NCBI RefSeq assembly: GCF_030551755.1
Contig: NZ_JAUPEC010000024.1
Span: 1 to 64,000 of the forward strand
From: Pseudocolwellia sp. AS88
Lineage (GTDB): Bacteria; Pseudomonadota; Gammaproteobacteria; Enterobacterales; Alteromonadaceae
Length of the DNA: 64,000 nucleotides
Direction of reading: 5' to 3'
The number at the start of each line of letters is the position of its first letter. Positions within the stretch are counted from its first letter, which is position 1. Under the pieces are notes generated by a model that was not told the origin of the DNA, searched no databases, and was given only the letters and a program-made list of their open reading frames with translations. Shown here one piece after another: positions 19,251 to 29,059 of this stretch. The position numbers and the translations under genes were made by a program.

Positions 19251-20609
19251 ATGGCAGAAATAGTAGAACAAGAATACAATCAACAAAGACTCCTCGAAGT
19301 TAATGCCGCGCTTAGCAGTGGTATGTTTGTGCATGTTCGAAAACTACTCCAGAAAATGCCAGCCTATGATTTAGCTCTTATTCTAGAATCATCTCCACCA
19401 AAAACACGTGCCATTTTATGGCAGCTTATCGATAACGATAACCATGGTGATGTACTTGAAGAACTAAACGAAGAAGTACGTAAAGGTATACTTAAAAGTA
19501 TGCGTCCTGAAAAACTTGCTGCACTTGCAGAAGGTATGGACGTAGATGATGTTGCAGAGGTATTAAGAACACTTCCTGATAGTGCCTATCAAAACGTATT
19601 AAGCTCGATGGACTCGCAAGACAGAAGTCGAGTAGAAAAAGCCTTATCTTATGAAGAAGACACGGCTGGCGGTATCATGAACACAGATACCATCACTATA
19701 CGCCCAGACGTGTCAGTTGATGTGGTATTAAGGTACTTACGTTTAAAAGGTAAATTACCTGAATCTACCGATTCATTTTATGTTGTGGACCGACATAACA
19801 AATTTATTGGTTCGGTATCTTTATCCGTTATTATTACCGCAAAACCAGATGTTATTATATTAACTTTAGTTAACGACGAAATTGAAGCGGTTAACGTTAC
19901 AATGCCAGAAACTGAAGTTGCCCAACTATTTGAAAGATATGACTGGTTTTCTGCACCCGTTATCGACGAAAAAGGTCATCTTTTAGGTCGTATCACTATA
20001 GATGATGTGATTGATATTATTCGTGAAGAAGCCGAACATTCCATGATGAGTATGGCGGGTTTAGATGACGAAGCCGATACTTTCGCCCCCGTTTTAAAAA
20101 GTACTCAACAACGCTCAGTTTGGTTAGGAGTTAATTTAATTACAGCTTTATTAGCCGTAGCAGTCACCAGTATGTTTGAAGGCATATTAGCCCAGTTAGC
20201 TATTTTAGCTGTATTGAATTCACTGGTACCAAGTATGGGTGGTGTAGCAGGCAATCAAACCTTAACACTTGTAATTCGTGGTATGGCGCTTGGACATGTA
20301 GGCGACAGTAACTCTAAAACATTATTACTTAAAGAATTAGCTATTGGCTTTCTAAACGGTATTATTTGGGCTTTATTAATCGCTACAGTCGTTGCTGTAT
20401 GGAAACAAGATTTTACACTCGGATTGGTTATTGCCTTTGCTATGTTAATGAATATGACCGCGGCTGGTCTTGCAGGGGTTTCAGTACCCTTGTTGCTTAA
20501 ACGAATGAATATTGATCCCGCATTAGCTGGTAGTGTTATATTAACAACCGTAACCGATGTTGTAGGCATATTTGCCTTTTTAGGTACGGCGACCCTATTA
20601 CTTACTTAG
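19251..20609 (+). CDS. mgtE: Magnesium channel/transporter MgtE
   Basis: Mg2+-gated inner-membrane magnesium channel. The N domain (about 30-130) carries superhelical repeats. Two CBS domains (about 135-260) sense cytosolic Mg2+. A plug helix follows, and five transmembrane helices fill the C-terminal 170 residues with the pore motif VPSMGGVAGNQTL. The 452 residues are complete. A hairpin with a T-run follows the stop, so it is likely monocistronic. MgtE commonly follows npr in Alteromonadales. Confidence 0.96.
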   Translation: MAEIVEQEYNQQRLLEVNAALSSGMFVHVRKLLQKMPAYDLALILESSPPKTRAILWQLIDNDNHGDVLEELNEEVRKGILKSMRPEKLAALAEGMDVDDVAEVLRTLPDSAYQNVLSSMDSQDRSRVEKALSYEEDTAGGIMNTDTITIRPDVSVDVVLRYLRLKGKLPESTDSFYVVDRHNKFIGSVSLSVIITAKPDVIILTLVNDEIEAVNVTMPETEVAQLFERYDWFSAPVIDEKGHLLGRITIDDVIDIIREEAEHSMMSMAGLDDEADTFAPVLKSTQQRSVWLGVNLITALLAVAVTSMFEGILAQLAILAVLNSLVPSMGGVAGNQTLTLVIRGMALGHVGDSNSKTLLLKELAIGFLNGIIWALLIATVVAVWKQDFTLGLVIAFAMLMNMTAAGLAGVSVPLLLKRMNIDPALAGSVILTTVTDVVGIFAFLGTATLLLT

Positions 20610-20620
20610 CCATAAACAAA

Positions 20621-20661
20621 AAAAGCGTGTTCACTTGGTAGTGTTCACGCTTTATTTTTTA
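20621..20661 (+). terminator. Rho-independent terminator of mgtE
   Basis: The stem AAAGCGTG/CACGCTTT has an inner CACT/AGTG helix and a TGGT loop. It is followed by ATTTTTT, beginning about 12 bases after the mgtE stop. Confidence 0.8.
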
Positions 20662-20733
20662 GTATGTTTCTCGTTAAATTGTGAAAAACTTAAGTTAAAC
20701 CTCAACTAAGTTCAACTCAAATCCAAAATTATC

Positions 20734-22089
20734 TTAATTACCCGCAACTTGCATTTCATTCATTAATAACGAACCGGTTCTAATACTGCCTCGCATATCA
20801 ACATCGTCACCAACAGCTACTAAGCCATTAAACATATCTTGCAAATTACCGGCAATAGTCACTTCTGAAACAGGAAATGCGATCTCACCGTTCTCAACCC
20901 AAAAACCAGCTGCACCGCGCGAGTAATCACCATTTACAACATTAACGCCTTGGCCCATTAACTCTGTTACTAAAAAGCCCGTGCCTAACTTCTTAAGCAT
21001 ATTATCAAAACTACCGCCTCGACCTTCACCTTCAGCGTTTAATATCCAATTATGAATACCACCGGCATGACCCGTTGTTTGTAGACCTAACTTTCTTGCT
21101 GAATAGCTTGTTAATAAATATGTTTCTAAACAACCTGCCGTAATAATTTCTCTGTCTAGTGTTCGTACACCTTCACTATCAAATGCGCTACTTGCTAACG
21201 CACCTTTAATATGTGGACGTTCGCTAATATTCAAAAACTCTGGAAAAACAGGTTTGCCAATAGAGTCTAATAAAAAAGACGATTTTCTATATAAATTACC
21301 ACCACTGATTGCTGCAATAAAATGCCCAAAAATAGTATTAGCTATATCCGCTTTAAACATAACAGGTACTTTACCTGTAGGTAATTTTTGTGGGTTTAAA
21401 CGTGATAGCGTTTCTCTGGCAGCTTCAGCACCAACAATAGCTGGCGCATCTAATAAATCAAATTTTCTGCTTACGGTATAAGCATAATCACGCTGCATGT
21501 CATCACCTTCACCGGCTATAACTACACAACTTAAGCTATGACGACTACTTGGATATCCAACAAGTTGACCGTGAGTATTACCATAAACTTTAAAACCTTC
21601 AAAAGTATCTAAGCTTGCACCATCAGAATTGGTAATACGTTTATCAAAGGCTAACGCGCTATCTTCACATGCTTTAGCAATTTCAATTGCTTCATCAGTA
21701 TTGATTGCTTTATGGTGGTATAAATCTAAGTCTTCAGGCTCCATCGCAAGTAGCGATTTATCAGCCAAACCAGAGCAGTCATCTACAGAGGTATATTTAG
21801 CAATATTAATAGCCGCTTGTACGGCTTGATGTAATGCGGCTTCAGAAAGATCAGCAGTTGATGCACTGCCTTTACGACCTTCTATATAAACAGTAAGTCC
21901 TAAAGCGCCATCATTAGTAAATTCAACCGTTTCAACTTCGCCCATGCGAGTGCCAACACTTAAACCTTGTTGTTTACTCATTGCAACTTCAGCAGAATCA
22001 ACACCTAAGGTTTCTGCTAATTCAAGTACTTTGGCTACGCGATCTTTTACTTGTTCAAGTTGGTTAATAATGCCGTTTGATTCTGTCAT
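20734..22089 (-). CDS. pmbA: TldD/PmbA-family protein PmbA (TldE)
   Basis: Partner subunit of the TldD/TldE metalloprotease that matures microcin B17 and degrades CcdA in E. coli. Its role outside such peptides is not well defined. The 451 residues cover the full family. The N-terminal half has SAEVAMSKQQGLSVGTRMGEVE, and the C-terminal half has GVNVVNGDYSRGAAGFWVENGEIAFPVSEVTIAGNL. As usual for TldE it lacks the HExxxH zinc motif of TldD. TldD is not in the window. It is divergent from darP, an arrangement conserved in E. coli. Confidence 0.95.
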   Translation of the reverse strand: MTESNGIINQLEQVKDRVAKVLELAETLGVDSAEVAMSKQQGLSVGTRMGEVETVEFTNDGALGLTVYIEGRKGSASTADLSEAALHQAVQAAINIAKYTSVDDCSGLADKSLLAMEPEDLDLYHHKAINTDEAIEIAKACEDSALAFDKRITNSDGASLDTFEGFKVYGNTHGQLVGYPSSRHSLSCVVIAGEGDDMQRDYAYTVSRKFDLLDAPAIVGAEAARETLSRLNPQKLPTGKVPVMFKADIANTIFGHFIAAISGGNLYRKSSFLLDSIGKPVFPEFLNISERPHIKGALASSAFDSEGVRTLDREIITAGCLETYLLTSYSARKLGLQTTGHAGGIHNWILNAEGEGRGGSFDNMLKKLGTGFLVTELMGQGVNVVNGDYSRGAAGFWVENGEIAFPVSEVTIAGNLQDMFNGLVAVGDDVDMRGSIRTGSLLMNEMQVAGN

Positions 22090-22214
22090 GATGGAATTTA
22101 TGTCTCTAATGCATTTAATGATTGATGAAATACTAACAAATAAGGCTATCTACTATTTTTGGATTGCAGAGGTGTAGTATACTATTGCTAATTTCAATTA
22201 TATTACTAAACATT

Positions 22215-22733
22215 ATGCCCCAGTCTGCTAACGATATCGACGAATTAGATGAAGATTTAAAAAGTAAATCTGAAATAAAACGTGAAATGCACAGATTACA
22301 AGATTTTGGACAAAAGATTGTAGAAATGTCTAAACATCAACGTAGTCGTCTTCCTTTAACTGATGAGTTAAAAGACGCCATGGTTTTGGCGGACAAAATT
22401 CTAAATAAGCATGAGGCATTACGCAGACACATTCGTCATATAGCGAAAATACTCTCTGAAACGGATCTAGAGCCAATAAACCAAGCTTTAGATGTAATGG
22501 CGAATAAACATCAGCAAGAATCAGTTAAACATACTAAGTTGGAATCACTAAGAGATGAGTTGATTGAAGGTGGTAATGAAACAATAGAATCATTACTTGC
22601 TGAAAATCCAGCGATGGAAAGACAAAAGCTGCGCCAATTAGTACGCCAAGCATCAAAAGAAGCAAAAGCAGAAAAACCAGCAAAGTATTTTAAAGAATTA
22701 TTTAATTACTTAAAAAGCCATATTGTATTTTAA
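22215..22733 (+). CDS. darP: Ribosome assembly factor DarP (YjgA, DUF615)
   Basis: Late 50S subunit assembly factor. The DUF615 region covers nearly all 172 residues, with KSEIKREMHRLQDFGQKIVEM near the start and RQKLRQLVRQASKEAKAEKP near the end. I start at ATG 22215 (MPQSANDIDELDED), which gives the family-like acidic N-terminus. An in-frame codon 51 bases upstream would add a hydrophobic stretch foreign to this family. The gene is divergent from pmbA with a short shared promoter region. Confidence 0.93.
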   Translation: MPQSANDIDELDEDLKSKSEIKREMHRLQDFGQKIVEMSKHQRSRLPLTDELKDAMVLADKILNKHEALRRHIRHIAKILSETDLEPINQALDVMANKHQQESVKHTKLESLRDELIEGGNETIESLLAENPAMERQKLRQLVRQASKEAKAEKPAKYFKELFNYLKSHIVF

Positions 22734-22752
22734 TTTATACATATCAAATTAA

Positions 22753-22784
22753 TCCAATAACGATCAAATTTAATCGTTATTGGA
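22753..22784. terminator. Hairpin shared by darP and the EamA gene
   Basis: A perfect 12-bp stem (TCCAATAACGAT / ATCGTTATTGGA) with an 8-nt loop lies 19 bases after darP and 26 bases beyond the convergent EamA stop. The T-run is lacking, so it could be a processing or Rho-assisted site. Confidence 0.55.
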
Positions 22785-22810
22785 GCTAACCACTCATAGC
22801 GATGGCTCGA

Positions 22811-23707
22811 CTAAATCGCCTTCGATTTAACGAAAAACTGCTTACTTAATAAAACAAGTGCTATTCCACCTAACACCATAAGTGTTGATATTTGTAAACG
22901 TGTAGTCATCGCTTCATTCATAAATATAACACCACCAATAGTTGCTATAACCGGAACTAAAAGTTGTACAACAGCAGCTTTAGTTGTTGTTAAGCCTGTT
23001 AACGCAACATACCAAATAGCATAACCAACACCAGACATAATAGCGCCCGATAATACTGCCAGTAAAATTCCATCGTAAGAATATTCGGTAGTAGAAAGCG
23101 TTAATAGTAATAAAATAACAACAAGTGGTGTAGTTCTAAAGAAGTTATAGCAAGTATCTATTAATGGTGCTTTAGAACGTTTACCAACTAAAGTATATCC
23201 AGCCCATGCCACACCTGAAACCATCATTAAAATAAATCCAATTAAAGACGGTGTTGTTAATTCAGGATAAATAAGATAAACAAACCCAATACAGGCTAAG
23301 CCTAAACCTAACCATTCACTTATCAACAACTTTTGCTTTGCGATTAATGCTGACAAAATCAAACAAATTTGCACAGAGCCAAACAATATAAGTGCTCCAG
23401 TACCTGTATCTAAATAACCATAGGCATAAGAAAAAGACAGAGCATAAGCAAACAATAAAGCACTGCCTAACCAACTTCCTTTAGATGCAGATAAACTTTG
23501 ATCTAATTTTTCTGGTGAATTATTAGCATTTGGTTTTTTACGGTATTGATGAAAGACCAAAATAAAGTAAAGAGCCATACTTCCCGATAACAGTCTAATA
23601 ATAGTAAAACCCGCAGGATCGATATAATGCTGACCTAATGCAATTCTGCACAAGATTGAATTGGCTGCAAAAGCAATTAAAGAGAGTACTGTTAAAGCAA
23701 AAATCAT
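22811..23707 (-). CDS. EamA/DMT-superfamily transporter
   Basis: Inner-membrane drug/metabolite transporter of 298 residues. It shows ten hydrophobic helices in two EamA halves, each about 130 residues, for example LGLACIGFVYLIYPELTT in the middle and QLLVPVIATIGGVIFMNEAM near the end. Family members export amino acids, nucleosides or other small metabolites, and the sequence does not identify this substrate. It lies 59 bp after the deacylase gene on the same strand, so the two may be co-transcribed. Confidence 0.88.
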   Translation of the reverse strand: MIFALTVLSLIAFAANSILCRIALGQHYIDPAGFTIIRLLSGSMALYFILVFHQYRKKPNANNSPEKLDQSLSASKGSWLGSALLFAYALSFSYAYGYLDTGTGALILFGSVQICLILSALIAKQKLLISEWLGLGLACIGFVYLIYPELTTPSLIGFILMMVSGVAWAGYTLVGKRSKAPLIDTCYNFFRTTPLVVILLLLTLSTTEYSYDGILLAVLSGAIMSGVGYAIWYVALTGLTTTKAAVVQLLVPVIATIGGVIFMNEAMTTRLQISTLMVLGGIALVLLSKQFFVKSKAI

Positions 23708-23766
23708 AATGAAATAGTCATTTTTTGTTCCGTAATCATAAATAGACCTTAGGTTTATCAGTTAAC

Positions 23767-24897
23767 TTACAAAATAAAATAATGGGTAAATACTTTATAA
23801 AGTTCAGTACCTTGGTTAACACTAGCAGAAGCGAAATGAAGAATGGGTAAAACATCGTATTCTAAAGTGATTTGATGCAGAGGTTCACCGTCTCCATAAT
23901 TATCCATACGAAGAATTTGAGCTAAAGGCTCTCCAGCAACTAAAGGCTTTCCAAATTCGGCAAGGTAATCAACCATACCGCCCATAGGTGAATAAAATGC
24001 TTTGTAATCTTTCAAATAACAAGCATAACGTGTTAATTCTTCAGGCTTTAATTGTTTTTCTTCAATAACATTTTTATGTTGAAGGTAGGTCAAAATACTC
24101 AATGCGTCTTGATAAGCTTCAGCTAAGTCAATTTGTTCTTGTGAGCCAAGCTCAACAGTAAAACTTTCTTTTACACATTCAGCAGAACTTATTGAAAAAT
24201 CATTACCCACATAGTTCAATACCTCTTGCAATGTCCACCATGAACAAAAAGTTGCTTCATCTAACGCTCCACTAAAAACATTAGGGATCAATATAGTATG
24301 AGGAATATTAAAATATGATGCACTGCTTTGAGCATATTCAGGACAATAAAGATGCTTACTTGAAATAGGGCCAGTATGTAAATCTAAAACAATATCAGCT
24401 TGATGAGCTAATCGCTGCAACTGGTAAGCAATCCTCTGCCCTGTTGTTAGCCCAAAATCACTATTTTCGAGTTTTTTATCAATACTTTGAACAAGTTGTT
24501 TTTTAAATGCTGATTGAATAACAGAAGATGTTTCATTTTTGTATTGTTCAACGAAAGCAGGTATAAAGCTTTCATCAAAATAATACATACGATTCCAATT
24601 CACTCCTGTTATAGGATCAAATCGTCCTAAAGTATATTCACCATTTTTATGGTTACAACCTACAGGGTTAGCATAAGGAACTAATGTAATATCACCATAA
24701 ACTTGCGAATCTTTTAATATTTCGAGTAATTGAAATATAACCGCATTACCTTGAACTTCTGCACCATGCATATTGGCTTGAATATAAACACTAGGTGCTG
24801 AGGGAGCATTACCTTTAATCCGATAAACTGGAACCGTTAATTGTGCACCACTGGCCATTTCACCTACATGCATGACTTCTTTAGAAATTTTATTCAC
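23767..24897 (-). CDS. Succinylglutamate desuccinylase/aspartoacylase-family zinc deacylase
   Basis: Predicted cytoplasmic zinc-dependent amidohydrolase of the M14-like AstE/AspA family, 376 residues. The zinc ligands are in NMHGAEVQGN (His44, Glu47) and VLDLHTGP (about His174). The late VELGSQ supplies the catalytic Glu. The C-terminal 80 residues form the beta barrel typical of the family. Such enzymes cleave N-acyl amino acids or ectoine-type compounds, but the substrate is unresolved. It follows the two-domain HCCA-like gene by 30 bp on the same strand, suggesting an operon that ends with the EamA exporter. Confidence 0.85.
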   Translation of the reverse strand: MNKISKEVMHVGEMASGAQLTVPVYRIKGNAPSAPSVYIQANMHGAEVQGNAVIFQLLEILKDSQVYGDITLVPYANPVGCNHKNGEYTLGRFDPITGVNWNRMYYFDESFIPAFVEQYKNETSSVIQSAFKKQLVQSIDKKLENSDFGLTTGQRIAYQLQRLAHQADIVLDLHTGPISSKHLYCPEYAQSSASYFNIPHTILIPNVFSGALDEATFCSWWTLQEVLNYVGNDFSISSAECVKESFTVELGSQEQIDLAEAYQDALSILTYLQHKNVIEEKQLKPEELTRYACYLKDYKAFYSPMGGMVDYLAEFGKPLVAGEPLAQILRMDNYGDGEPLHQITLEYDVLPILHFASASVNQGTELYKVFTHYFIL

Positions 24898-24927
24898 TTG
24901 CTACCTGTTTTAAGTAAGGACATATAA

Positions 24928-26160
24928 CTAGGTAGCTAATATAGCATCTTCTATTTGTACTAATCTATCTTGCCCCCAACAGCTTACCTCTTTATATTTA
25001 AAGCAAGGTACGCCCCATAAACCTAAATCATTAAGTGCTAGATAGTTTTTTTCTGACCATTGCTGCCAATCATTTTCTTCACTGTAAGAAATAGCATCTT
25101 CATAGTTGATACCAATTTTCTGACAAATCAATTTGATATTTCTATCAAGCTCTAAATCAATTGGGGTAACATAAATTGCATCAAAGGCAGCTAAAATGAA
25201 CTCATAAGATTTATTTTTTAATTCAGCAAACGAAAACAATGAATAAATGTTCATTACACCTTGATTTAAAGGTTTGGCATATTCTTTTAAAGGGATCTTA
25301 TTTTTATGAGCCACTCTTGTTGCATCGAGCAGCATATAGCGTTGTTTGTGCTCTGATATTACACCACCTTTCATATCCATTGGCAGCATAAGCTTTATCG
25401 ACAAGGGAACTTGATAATGTTCAGTCATTTTTTTAGCTTGTATTAAGCCTAAATAAGCAAACGGACTATTCAAAGATATAAACGCTTCAACCGGACTTTG
25501 ATCAATATTATCTTTAGGCACATCCGAAAACTTTAAGTTATTCCTATTGAAAGAAACCTTACTCTCTTTCTTACTTAAGCCTTTCTCAATTAATAAGAGC
25601 TCTAAATGCTCTAAACGATCAATACCTGAAAACCAGTTACCGCAAAAGAAAACAGCTCCAGAGGCATGGTAACCTCTTCTAAACATTCTACGTTGGTTGT
25701 TAATTTGTGCTGTGATTACTGGAGTTGATATAGGAAAATGCTCAGTAAAATTATCAGACCAGGTATCAGCAAATACTTCTAAGGCTTGCTCTGCCGTTTT
25801 AACATGTAATAACCATGTCTGCTGCCCTGTAACTAAAGTTTTCATCTCAGGGAATAAAGAAACTTTAATTAGATCATATTTATCGGCTATATAATTAGCA
25901 TCTTTTATTGCCCATTGCTTTAATAAAGCAGCATCAACTTCAGAACTTAATGTAGTGTTAGTGACTAAGTACAACCTAAACGTTAGATTAAATCTTTGTT
26001 CTATATCAGATAATACTTGGAGAAGCATAAAACTATGAGGATCATTTAATGAAACATACACATCTGCAATAGGTTTATTACCGAATAAAAGCGGTAGATT
26101 GTAAAATCTATATGTTAAGAATGACTGACGCATACTACTCTGCAGCCAATGCACTTTCAT
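24928..26160 (-). CDS. Tandem 2-hydroxychromene-2-carboxylate isomerase-like (DSBA fold) protein
   Basis: A 410-residue protein with two thioredoxin/DsbA-like HCCA modules. The first (about 30-200) starts with ADVYVSLNDPHSFML and ends in GAVFFCGNWFSGIDRLEHLE. The second (about 220-410) starts with EAFISLNSPFAYLGL and ends in GVPCFKYKEVSCWGQDRLVQIE, the classical HCCA end. Ordinary HCCA isomerases are single-domain glutathione-dependent enzymes of about 200 residues. The second copy keeps the Ser-containing start (SLNSPFAY), while the first is more divergent. It lies upstream of the deacylase and EamA genes on the same strand. The substrate is unknown. Confidence 0.8.
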   Translation of the reverse strand: MKVHWLQSSMRQSFLTYRFYNLPLLFGNKPIADVYVSLNDPHSFMLLQVLSDIEQRFNLTFRLYLVTNTTLSSEVDAALLKQWAIKDANYIADKYDLIKVSLFPEMKTLVTGQQTWLLHVKTAEQALEVFADTWSDNFTEHFPISTPVITAQINNQRRMFRRGYHASGAVFFCGNWFSGIDRLEHLELLLIEKGLSKKESKVSFNRNNLKFSDVPKDNIDQSPVEAFISLNSPFAYLGLIQAKKMTEHYQVPLSIKLMLPMDMKGGVISEHKQRYMLLDATRVAHKNKIPLKEYAKPLNQGVMNIYSLFSFAELKNKSYEFILAAFDAIYVTPIDLELDRNIKLICQKIGINYEDAISYSEENDWQQWSEKNYLALNDLGLWGVPCFKYKEVSCWGQDRLVQIEDAILAT

Positions 26161-26343
26161 CCATGCCTTTATTTTGCTAAAAATAAATTACTCCTTAAAC
26201 CTAAAAACAATGAAATGTTATTTTAACGTTAATATAATGTAAATAACATAACTTTTTAATTTACAATTAAAAGAGGCATTAGGATCAGAGTAATTGTTAC
26301 AGTAGAATAGACGTTTATTCTTCTGTGGTACTAGTAAACCTAT

Positions 26344-27375
26344 ATGTCTTCAATCAATGTGAATCAAATTCTATCGAGAAATATTAATATCTTGGAAGCT
26401 AAGGCTCCCTTATTTATTAATTTAAAAAATGATGTGTTTATTCAAGAATATATAAACCTATATCCTCAAGCAGAGCTTTCTTGTTACAACACGAATTTTG
26501 AAGAATATTGTGATTATAAAACAAACAAGAATATACAAAGTTTTTTTACTGCTCATTATCAAACAGAAAAAAAGCATGACCTAGTGATTATCGCATTTCC
26601 CAAGAGTAAAGCAGAGCTAAACTTTACTCTCAGTATGATCTTTCATGCGACAGATCAAAATACTAACATTGTTATCGTTGGCGAAAACAAAAGCGGTATA
26701 AAAACTCTGAATAAAGTTGCCGAGCAAACACTTGTTAATTGTAATAAATATGACTCAGCACGACATTGTTTACTTTTTGTTGCTCAGTTAGCACAAAATA
26801 TCACTCCCTTTACATTAGATGATTGGTACGATTATTACCAAGTAGATATAGTAAACACGCAAATAAAAGTAGCGGCATTACCCGGTGTATTTAGCCAAAA
26901 GGGCCTAGACAAAGGCACTAAAATTTTATTAGAGAATTTACCTAATATAAAATCAGGCGAGGTATTAGATTTTGGCTGTGGGGCTGGTGTAATTGCTAGC
27001 TTTATTGGTAAAAAACATAATGAGGCAAAATTAAATTTACTTGATGTAAATGCATTAGCATTAGAGTCATCACGTAAAACATTAGCTTTAAATAACTTAA
27101 CGGGTAATGTTTTTGCTTCTAACAGTTTATCTGAAGTGAATAATAAATATGATGTAGTTATTTCAAATCCTCCGTTCCATCAAGGCATAACGACTGATTA
27201 CAGTGCGACAGAAAAATTTTTAGAAGGTATTAAAAGTTATTTACACAAGAGTGCTGATGTTATTATTGTTGCTAATAGCTTTTTAAAATACGAACCTATT
27301 ATGCAGAAAACAATAGGCCAAACTAAGCGCTTACTTTCTCAGCAAGGCTTTACTATTTATCAATGTAAAAAGTGA
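26344..27375 (+). CDS. rsmC: 16S rRNA (guanine-1207-N2)-methyltransferase RsmC
   Basis: Methylates G1207 of 16S rRNA in the 30S subunit. The N-terminal degenerate methyltransferase-like domain (about 1-165) helps substrate binding. The C-terminal Rossmann domain has the SAM motif VLDFGCGAGVIASFI and the catalytic NPPF motif in VVISNPPFHQG. The 343 residues match E. coli RsmC. It stands alone, and an AT-rich 183-bp region precedes it. Confidence 0.93.
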   Translation: MSSINVNQILSRNINILEAKAPLFINLKNDVFIQEYINLYPQAELSCYNTNFEEYCDYKTNKNIQSFFTAHYQTEKKHDLVIIAFPKSKAELNFTLSMIFHATDQNTNIVIVGENKSGIKTLNKVAEQTLVNCNKYDSARHCLLFVAQLAQNITPFTLDDWYDYYQVDIVNTQIKVAALPGVFSQKGLDKGTKILLENLPNIKSGEVLDFGCGAGVIASFIGKKHNEAKLNLLDVNALALESSRKTLALNNLTGNVFASNSLSEVNNKYDVVISNPPFHQGITTDYSATEKFLEGIKSYLHKSADVIIVANSFLKYEPIMQKTIGQTKRLLSQQGFTIYQCKK

Positions 27376-27670
27376 AAAATTGATTAAAATAGCGCCTTAA
27401 AAATAACTTCTTTTGTAATTATCTTAATTTTAATGTTGCAAACTTACGCAAAATGTAAAATTTGTGTTAACTTAAATATATAATAAGATGGTTAAATATA
27501 TTATTACTCAGTACAATCTATTTTATATAAGTAGTACGAGATTGTGTTATTGATTCGTGTTATATAACATAATATACAATTAGTTATTAACTAAAAATAA
27601 ACATACTAATTCTAAATTTATAACTATTATTTAATAAATAAGTACAAAGAATTAACCTGGACGAGATGAA

Positions 27671-28372
27671 ATGCAAAAAACTCATATACTTATCGTTGAA
27701 GACGAAGAAGTTACGCGATTTAGCCTAAGAAATTTATTTGAAGCCGAAGGTTATCTTGTATCTGAAGCTACAGATGGCGAAAGTATGGATCAGCAATTAC
27801 AGCAACATACTATTAACTTAGTCATTATGGATATTAATCTCCCAGGTAAAAATGGTTTACTGCTTGCGCGTGAATTAGCGAGTAACCAAGATATGGGGTT
27901 AATATTTCTTACAGGTCGTGATAGTGATATTGATAAGATTTTAGGTTTAGAAATTGGCGCTGACGATTATTTAACTAAACCTTTTAATCCACGCGAACTA
28001 ACTATTAGAGCAAGAAATATTTTAAGTCGTATTTCAAGCACAACTCCAGAGTCGGAAAATGCCGTTATAAGCTTTAATCAATGGACATTAGATGGTAACT
28101 CTAGAAAAATGACATCTCCTAACGGCGACATCATTTCTATTCCACGTGGCGAATACCGAGCGTTACATTTACTTATAGAAAATGCTGGTCAAATTGTTAC
28201 AAGACAACAACTTATTAAAGAAATGACAGGACGAGATTTACGTTCGAATGATAGAACTGTTGATGTAACCATTAGACGCCTTCGTAAACATTTTGAATCT
28301 ATTGAAGGCTCTAAAGAGTTAATTAATACCATTCATGGTGAGGGATATCGCTTTATTGGTACGCTTGATTAA
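27671..28372 (+). CDS. arcA: Aerobic respiration response regulator ArcA
   Basis: OmpR-family response regulator that represses aerobic respiration genes under low oxygen. The receiver domain (1-120) has the acidic pocket and phospho-acceptor Asp54 ([12 protein letters not shown]). FLTGRD and YLTKPFNP give the conserved Thr and Lys. The C-terminal winged helix (about 135-230) is intact. Identity to E. coli ArcA is high by eye through the receiver ([20 protein letters not shown]). No sensor kinase lies nearby, but a lone Hpt gene is convergent with it. A 295-bp AT-rich upstream region suggests complex regulation. Confidence 0.95.
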   Translation: MQKTHILIVEDEEVTRFSLRNLFEAEGYLVSEATDGESMDQQLQQHTINLVIMDINLPGKNGLLLARELASNQDMGLIFLTGRDSDIDKILGLEIGADDYLTKPFNPRELTIRARNILSRISSTTPESENAVISFNQWTLDGNSRKMTSPNGDIISIPRGEYRALHLLIENAGQIVTRQQLIKEMTGRDLRSNDRTVDVTIRRLRKHFESIEGSKELINTIHGEGYRFIGTLD

Positions 28373-28410
28373 GTATTAATAAAGATTTATCAGGTTACTA
28401 AGTAAAGCAT

Positions 28411-28761
28411 TTAATATGCTTTACTTAACCATTCACTAAATTCTTTATTCGCTTGCGTATTTATTTCATCTAATTCAACTAAATGCGCTTGTTTAGCACT
28501 CTCAGATTCTTCACTTTTTTCTATTGCTACTAACTTTTTGTGAACGAGTAATAAACCAACACTCCCAGCTGCGCCTTTCATCTTATGACAACTTTCTTGC
28601 CAAAGCTTTTGTTTATCGTCACTTACATTAGCGCGAATATCATCTAAATAAATAGCTGATTGGTTTATGTACAGTTGCAACATTTGTTCAACTACAGCTT
28701 TACCTAAGTTATCAATGTAACCTTGTAATAAATCTAAATCTAAATGTGTTGTGTTATTCAC
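28411..28761 (-). CDS. Stand-alone histidine phosphotransfer protein (HptA-like)
   Basis: A monodomain Hpt protein of 116 residues with phospho-acceptor His59 in CHKMKGAAGSVGL. Such proteins relay phosphate between a hybrid kinase and a response regulator. I start at GTG 28761 (MNNTTHLDLD) because AGGA lies 6 bases before it. An in-frame ATG at 28782 lacks such a site. Its end is only 38 bp from the arcA end. In Shewanella, ArcS lacks its own Hpt domain and a separate HptA phosphorylates ArcA. By analogy this is the ArcA partner. Confidence 0.85.
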   Translation of the reverse strand: MNNTTHLDLDLLQGYIDNLGKAVVEQMLQLYINQSAIYLDDIRANVSDDKQKLWQESCHKMKGAAGSVGLLLVHKKLVAIEKSEESESAKQAHLVELDEINTQANKEFSEWLSKAY

Positions 28762-29059
28762 TTTTATTCCTTGCCTGTTCATCTTTTTTAGCATCTTGTA
28801 GTAAGTTAGCAAAAAAGTCACTGATCATATAGCTTTATCGTCGATAACCGCTATAGATATTGATTTTAAATGTACTTTACGTCAGAATAGCCGCGTTTTT
28901 CATACAGATCCCTTATATCCCCTTATTAATTGTTATATCCAAGAACATATTAATTATTCATCTGTACCAAAAATGCGATAAACTATGCCACACAAAATTT
29001 GTCGATTTAATGATCACATAATAAGCCATTACAACATTTAGCTATATAGCGGAGTATAA

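Noticed and set aside
22164-22214. Longer start for darP
   Set aside because: It would add a hydrophobic stretch absent from DUF615 proteins and overlap the likely promoter.
28822-29059. Possible Zur box upstream of folE2 (TTGTTATATCC...GAACATATTAA)
   Set aside because: Only a loose resemblance to the gammaproteobacterial Zur palindrome. The two halves do not pair well.
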